Shown here one piece after another: positions 60,458-64,000 of a DNA stretch of 64,000 nucleotides (position 1 is the first letter of the stretch; each line of letters begins with the position of its first letter). A program made the translations under genes and the position numbers. The stretch comes from Aspidapion aeneum (lineage: Eukaryota; Arthropoda; Insecta; Coleoptera; Brentidae). The DNA is taken from the NCBI GenBank assembly GCA_963576565.1, contig OY755039.1:26736602-26800601 (forward strand), read 5' to 3'. Under the pieces are notes generated by a model. The model ran no database searches and was not told the origin of the DNA. It was given only the letters and a program-made list of their open reading frames with translations.

Positions 60458-61833
60458 TTATAGTTTGCTGTCCCGACTGAGGACCTCTGTAAAATTTACG
60501 GTATCTAAATCGGTTAGTGTATAGTAAAAAATCATTATCACTGGACTTGGATGTAAAGATTTGGCAATTATCCTAACGTTCCGAGAGGCAAAATTGATTA
60601 TCCTCGAGGTAGTAACCGTTTTGTTGGTAATATTCATTGTAATACTGATCTGTAAAAGTTTGATCATATGAGAAAGTTGGTTGGCTTCGGTATTATACAT
60701 TTCTTCCACTTCCATTTTTTGCATTTGTGAAGTGCTTGGTTGGTAGCTAATATGTTTATAATAGCTGCTATTTGGCGTTATTTTTGAACTATTGCGCGTA
60801 GATATTGACATAGGTGTGGGCGGCGGTAAGGCTTTTTGGGGAATTTGTTGGGAGCGAACTATCTTTTGTGGCCTAAAAACTTTACTATTTGTAGCAAATC
60901 TGTGTTGTGGTCTGTACGCCGGTCGAGGATAAAAAGACTGAGGCTAAATGTTATTGGCGGTTGTCTAAAAAAACGACTTGGTGCATAAGCATTAGATTGT
61001 ATGGAACTTGGTCTAGGAAAGAAAAATCTTTGGGGCGTTTGAACGTGATTAAACGGAGGTTGAGGCAATGACACGTTTTGTTTCAGATAGGAACTATTCA
61101 TTTCATCGGTGACATATTGCAAGGCTATTGTTAGATCGTGAGGCTTCATGGATCGGATGGCTCGTGCCAAATCTGTGTCAATTACACCTGACAAAAATGT
61201 CTTAAGTGCAAGGTTTTTACAAAAGTCAATTCGTGACTTTCTATTTTCTTCAGTGCCTATGTGAGTGTTTATGTACGAGGAGAGCAAATTAAGAGTGTGT
61301 AAAACTCTGTTATAAAATTGTGTGTAACTTTCATTTGAATCTTGTTTTAATGAGCATAGATCTTTTGTAAGAGCAACGTCGTCTCTTTGGTCGGCAAATT
61401 TTCGAATAAGGGTGTTTTTAATATCGGCCCAAGAAGTCGATGAATCAATATTTACGACAGTACTTGCTTCGCCGTTGAGTTTTCCTATTAACGAGTTCAA
61501 TAAATAAATATTTTGAAAACATCCCAGGTCGGTTGTATTTAAAAATGTTCCTACAATTTTGTCACAAATACTGATATACCTATATAAATCATTCGGATTG
61601 CCGTCAAATTTTAGAATTTTCACTTTTTATCAAATTTGTTAGAAAGATCTGGCTTTCTTTAGAAGCTGACAAAAAATCGAATGGGGAGATTCGCGCGCCT
61701 GCAATGTTTGAGAAGGATTACTGAATGAAGAACTTTGCGCGTTTAAGATTTTAGGGAGGTTGGTTTCAAGTCTTAAATTTTTGAGCCACTCAATTATATC
61801 TACTTGATCGTCGGAATCAGACATAAATTGCAA
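60458..61833 (-). pseudogene. gag: gag, interrupted
   Basis: A start at 61833 begins an acidic N-terminal part. Three in-frame stops occur at about 61641-61624. The frame then reopens (61623-60859) with the retrotransposon gag core: FDGNPNDLYRYISICD, WADIKNTLIRKFADQR, and a Glu-rich FYNRV region. A frame change near 60900 leads to a last segment (60811-60458) with an Asn/Thr-rich composition. No CCHC zinc knuckle is visible, as is usual in this lineage. Confidence 0.8.
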
Positions 61834-62092
61834 CTTACATAAGCAGGTAAACAGCGAAGGTCGTCATTCCTCTATAAGAACAAGGTTCTGCTAGGCGATT
61901 TTGTCCTCACAAAAGTCCGTATCCTTGCGAAACTAGACGATGCTGTTCTGGTTCCCGATGATTGTGCTTCACAGGTCTTCGATAGACTGGGATTTTCAAT
62001 TTTGTAAAATCCACACTGCCAATCGCCAATCTCCAAAAGTTATTGAAGCCGAATTAGCCGATCGCGATACGTTTGAAACTTCGAACTCCGTT

Positions 62093-62102
62093 GACTGCGC
62101 CA
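62093..62102 (-). promoter_or_regulatory. Primer binding site, tRNA-Ser type
   Basis: TGGCGCAGTC on the minus strand directly follows the 5' LTR; its first T overlaps the LTR end. Complementarity to the 3' end of insect tRNA-Ser (ending GACTGCGCCA) is from general knowledge of 17.6/297-like elements. Confidence 0.7.
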
Positions 62103-62310
62103 ATTAAGTAATCGAACAACCACTTCGAGTTTATGCTTTATAATAAATGTATATTTTATTGATGCGAGTACAATAATAGACTTAAGAATACTAAAGGTAA
62201 AAACGTTTACAACAAATGAAATGAAATGCAACTCCTCATCTCCGGTAGATTTAGAGGTAGTCGGATTTCTCTAGATGATTCCAGGTAAGGTCGACGTCGG
62301 TCGTATAACT
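62102..62310 (-). repeat. 5' LTR of the provirus
   Basis: 209 bp, identical to the 3' LTR except at four positions. In element orientation it contains a TTATAAAG box near the end that could serve as a core promoter. Confidence 0.95.
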
Positions 62311-62314
62311 CACT

Positions 62315-62705
62315 TAAACTATAATGTTCCGTTCCACCGTTTTCTCGACATAATCCAGCATTTTTGCATGAGGTTTTCGTACGAAAGTGACAGCTCAGCT
62401 GAGAAATTTTAACAAACCGTCAAAATAATGCTAAGATCCAGAAATACTGCATGACTATTTTAGCACTAATAAAGTCTAGTACAATTCTTATTAAAATCTG
62501 CCGTATTGTACGGCACAACTGCACAAGCGTAAATGTCAATATACTGCTAGCATTATTACTTACTGCAAGACTTTATTTCACTTCCAATAAGCCTCTATTA
62601 ACTGGTAAAACAAGCAATATGTCAACGTACGTCTTAAATATATCTGTACTGCTAAAGTGTACTAAAAAAATTAATGGAAAATGACCGCGACTTAATAGAA
62701 CCCAA
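62315..62705. other. Unassigned flank of the provirus
   Basis: AT-rich DNA without recognised gene or repeat; a 77-codon open frame has no recognisable domain. Confidence 0.4.
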
Positions 62706-63579
62706 CCCAGCAAATATCGACCTGCTGGTACTTTACTAATATTGTACTTTAGCTGCTGGCAACTGCTGGCCTCGGTAACGATGTGCATTATTTTTATTAT
62801 TTTTGTATTGTCTAATTTGCATTATTATTTAAAAGTGCAAAAAACGCAACATTTTAGTACTTTATTTTTAATACAACGAAAAGTTATACTTTATTTATAA
62901 AGAATACCAAGTGCAGCCAGGGTTAATGGCAAAAAAGCATTTTAAAAGTATATTTAAACAGGTGCTTTTAAAGAACTTTATTTTAGTACAAAAAATATTA
63001 AAATTAAATATTCTACTGTAAAAATAAAGTATTCACAAAAAAACGTTTTAATAACATTTCGAATGAGGCAAACTTCCGACAAGTTGATGTTTGCTGTCCT
63101 TGCCGCTAGATGGCAAACCCTAGTCAACATTTTACAAGTACACTGAAGAATGTCAAGCTTATGAATGTGAATTATTTTATTTATTTTAAAATTGGTGTGG
63201 AATGATCCATAATCTTTGGAAATATCCTTATCTGATATGAAATATTTACAATAAAGGAAGTTTTTTTGCACTAAAAAAACTAATAAAATACATTGCTTTA
63301 AAAGTACAGGTTTTTCTTAAGTTTAGTTTAAAAAATGTTTAAAAATTCAGTTATTTTGTACTAAAAATACGAAGAAAATACATACTTTTGTGTGCAAAAG
63401 AGTTTTAAAAATGCATTGCTTTAAAAGTACATTTTTTTTTTGTATTAAAATATACACTTGCTGGCCTAATTCAGGCCGTTGTTCCAAATCAATAGATACG
63501 AATTAAGTACTTTATACTTAGTACTTTGCCGTTATGGGCTGTAGCGAAAGCCAGTACTTTTTTTGTAACCCATGTTTGC
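62706..63579. mobile_element. CCCAGCAAA-ended, AGTACTTT-rich TIR element
   Basis: The ends read CCCAGCAAATAT and, inverted, CCTAGCAAACATGGG. The interior is studded with AAAAGTACTTT, TAGTACTTTA and related motifs on both strands. It encodes nothing. Its end type and motif saturation recall the AACGTT-rich CCCA elements elsewhere in the window. Confidence 0.5.
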
Positions 63580-63584
63580 TAGGA

Positions 63585-63931
63585 AACGTATGGCTTGGAT
63601 TAAAACAACAAACGCTTTCAATAAAGTTTGAAAGGGACTGCTTTAAATGACGTTGAAAATATGTCAATGCGTAGATTTGACGTTGTCAATATTATGGTTA
63701 ATTTTTATTTTTTATTTATATTTAAGAAGTTCTTTGGATTTTGAAACTTTTGGAAGAAAAAGCTATTATCTTGAGTTGATAAAGCTACTTATTTGACGTT
63801 TTTTTAAACAAATTAAAAGGTATTTATCCTAAGTTAACTGATAATGGGTGTTTTAATATTAAGTGTATAAAAGAGAACGCGCTGAGAGCGCGGCACTCAT
63901 TATCAGTAGCCTAAATTTATCCAAGCCATAC
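63585..63931. mobile_element. Possible TIR element, ~350 bp
   Basis: AAACGTATGGCTTGGAT at 63583 is inverted at about 63915-63931. No target duplication is visible. It contains a TATA/initiator-like site and a CGCGCT-GAG-AGCGCG hairpin. Confidence 0.5.
63866..63907 (+). promoter_or_regulatory. TATA/initiator-like core promoter
   Basis: TATAAAA at 63866 is followed 33 bases later by TCATT and 39 bases later by TCAGT, close to the spacing of arthropod TATA-Inr promoters. Between them is a short GC hairpin. Nothing coding follows within the remaining 90 bases, so the target, if any, is outside the window. Confidence 0.3.
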
Positions 63932-64000
63932 GTTTGGGTTCATTTGAAATTCAACATGTCGGCACGCTTGTTGTAGCAGTTATTATTAAAGACCCTTTTC

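Larger units (their letters stand above)
55196..62310 (-). mobile_element. Ty3/gypsy errantivirus-like provirus, complete but defective
   Basis: Two 209-bp LTRs bound 7.1 kb, and CACT is duplicated at 55192-55195 and 62311-62314. On the minus strand the order is primer binding site, gag, protease, RT, RNase H, integrase, env-like gene and polypurine tract, the layout of insect errantiviruses. The LTRs differ at 4 of 209 positions, so insertion is fairly recent. Nevertheless gag, protease, RT, RNase H, integrase and env each carry lesions, so it is not autonomous. It is described only as an endogenous copy. Confidence 0.93.

Overview
The window reads as transposon-saturated, AT-rich, non-coding DNA of an insect. 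The basis is the repeat set: a Ty3/gypsy element with gag, pol and an env-like gene (errantivirus layout), RTE- and Jockey-clade LINE remnants, a mariner transposase remnant, a THAP-domain remnant, many hAT, Tc1/mariner and PIF/Harbinger MITEs, and DINE-1/Helentron-like elements carrying a GTCT-type microsatellite. The order or species cannot be fixed from sequence alone. Nothing looks prokaryotic.

Layout. 1-1.2 kb: ends of two small TIR elements. 1.2-16.8 kb: one Helentron-like element whose internal microsatellite (12-bp unit ACAGACAGACAT) has grown to about 14.9 kb, with a 200-base assembly gap at 8962-9161. 16.8-21.0 kb: two hAT MITEs with perfect 8-bp target duplications, a nested pair of TIR elements, and a second, inverted copy of the same Helentron-like element with an array of only about 130 bp. 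22.1-24.9 kb: a decayed RTE-clade LINE carrying a TA-flanked MITE, ending in (TA)n. 24.9-33.5 kb: minisatellites, foldback elements, a PIF/Harbinger MITE containing a retroposon with a 13-bp target duplication, and a THAP-domain pseudogene. 33.8-39.4 kb: a nest of TIR elements, two tRNA-like repeats and a Ginger-like element with about 200-bp TIRs. 41.4-44.7 kb: the one plausible host gene, two phase-compatible exons of a secreted or membrane LRR protein. 44.9-54.8 kb: LINE and mariner fragments and many MITEs. 55.2-62.3 kb: a complete but broken errantivirus-like provirus on the minus strand, with 209-bp LTRs differing at 4 positions and a CACT target duplication. 62.3-64 kb: more TIR elements and a TATA/initiator-like site.

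The only host coding signal is the LRR N-terminal cap exon (44508-44718) and its proposed first exon (41438-41492). All retroelement coding regions carry stops, frameshifts or deletions, so none of the mobile elements is autonomous as sequenced. The most unusual structure is the expanded array: three copies of the same element family in this window show it decayed (43.9 kb), short (20.5 kb) and expanded more than 100-fold (1.8-16.6 kb).
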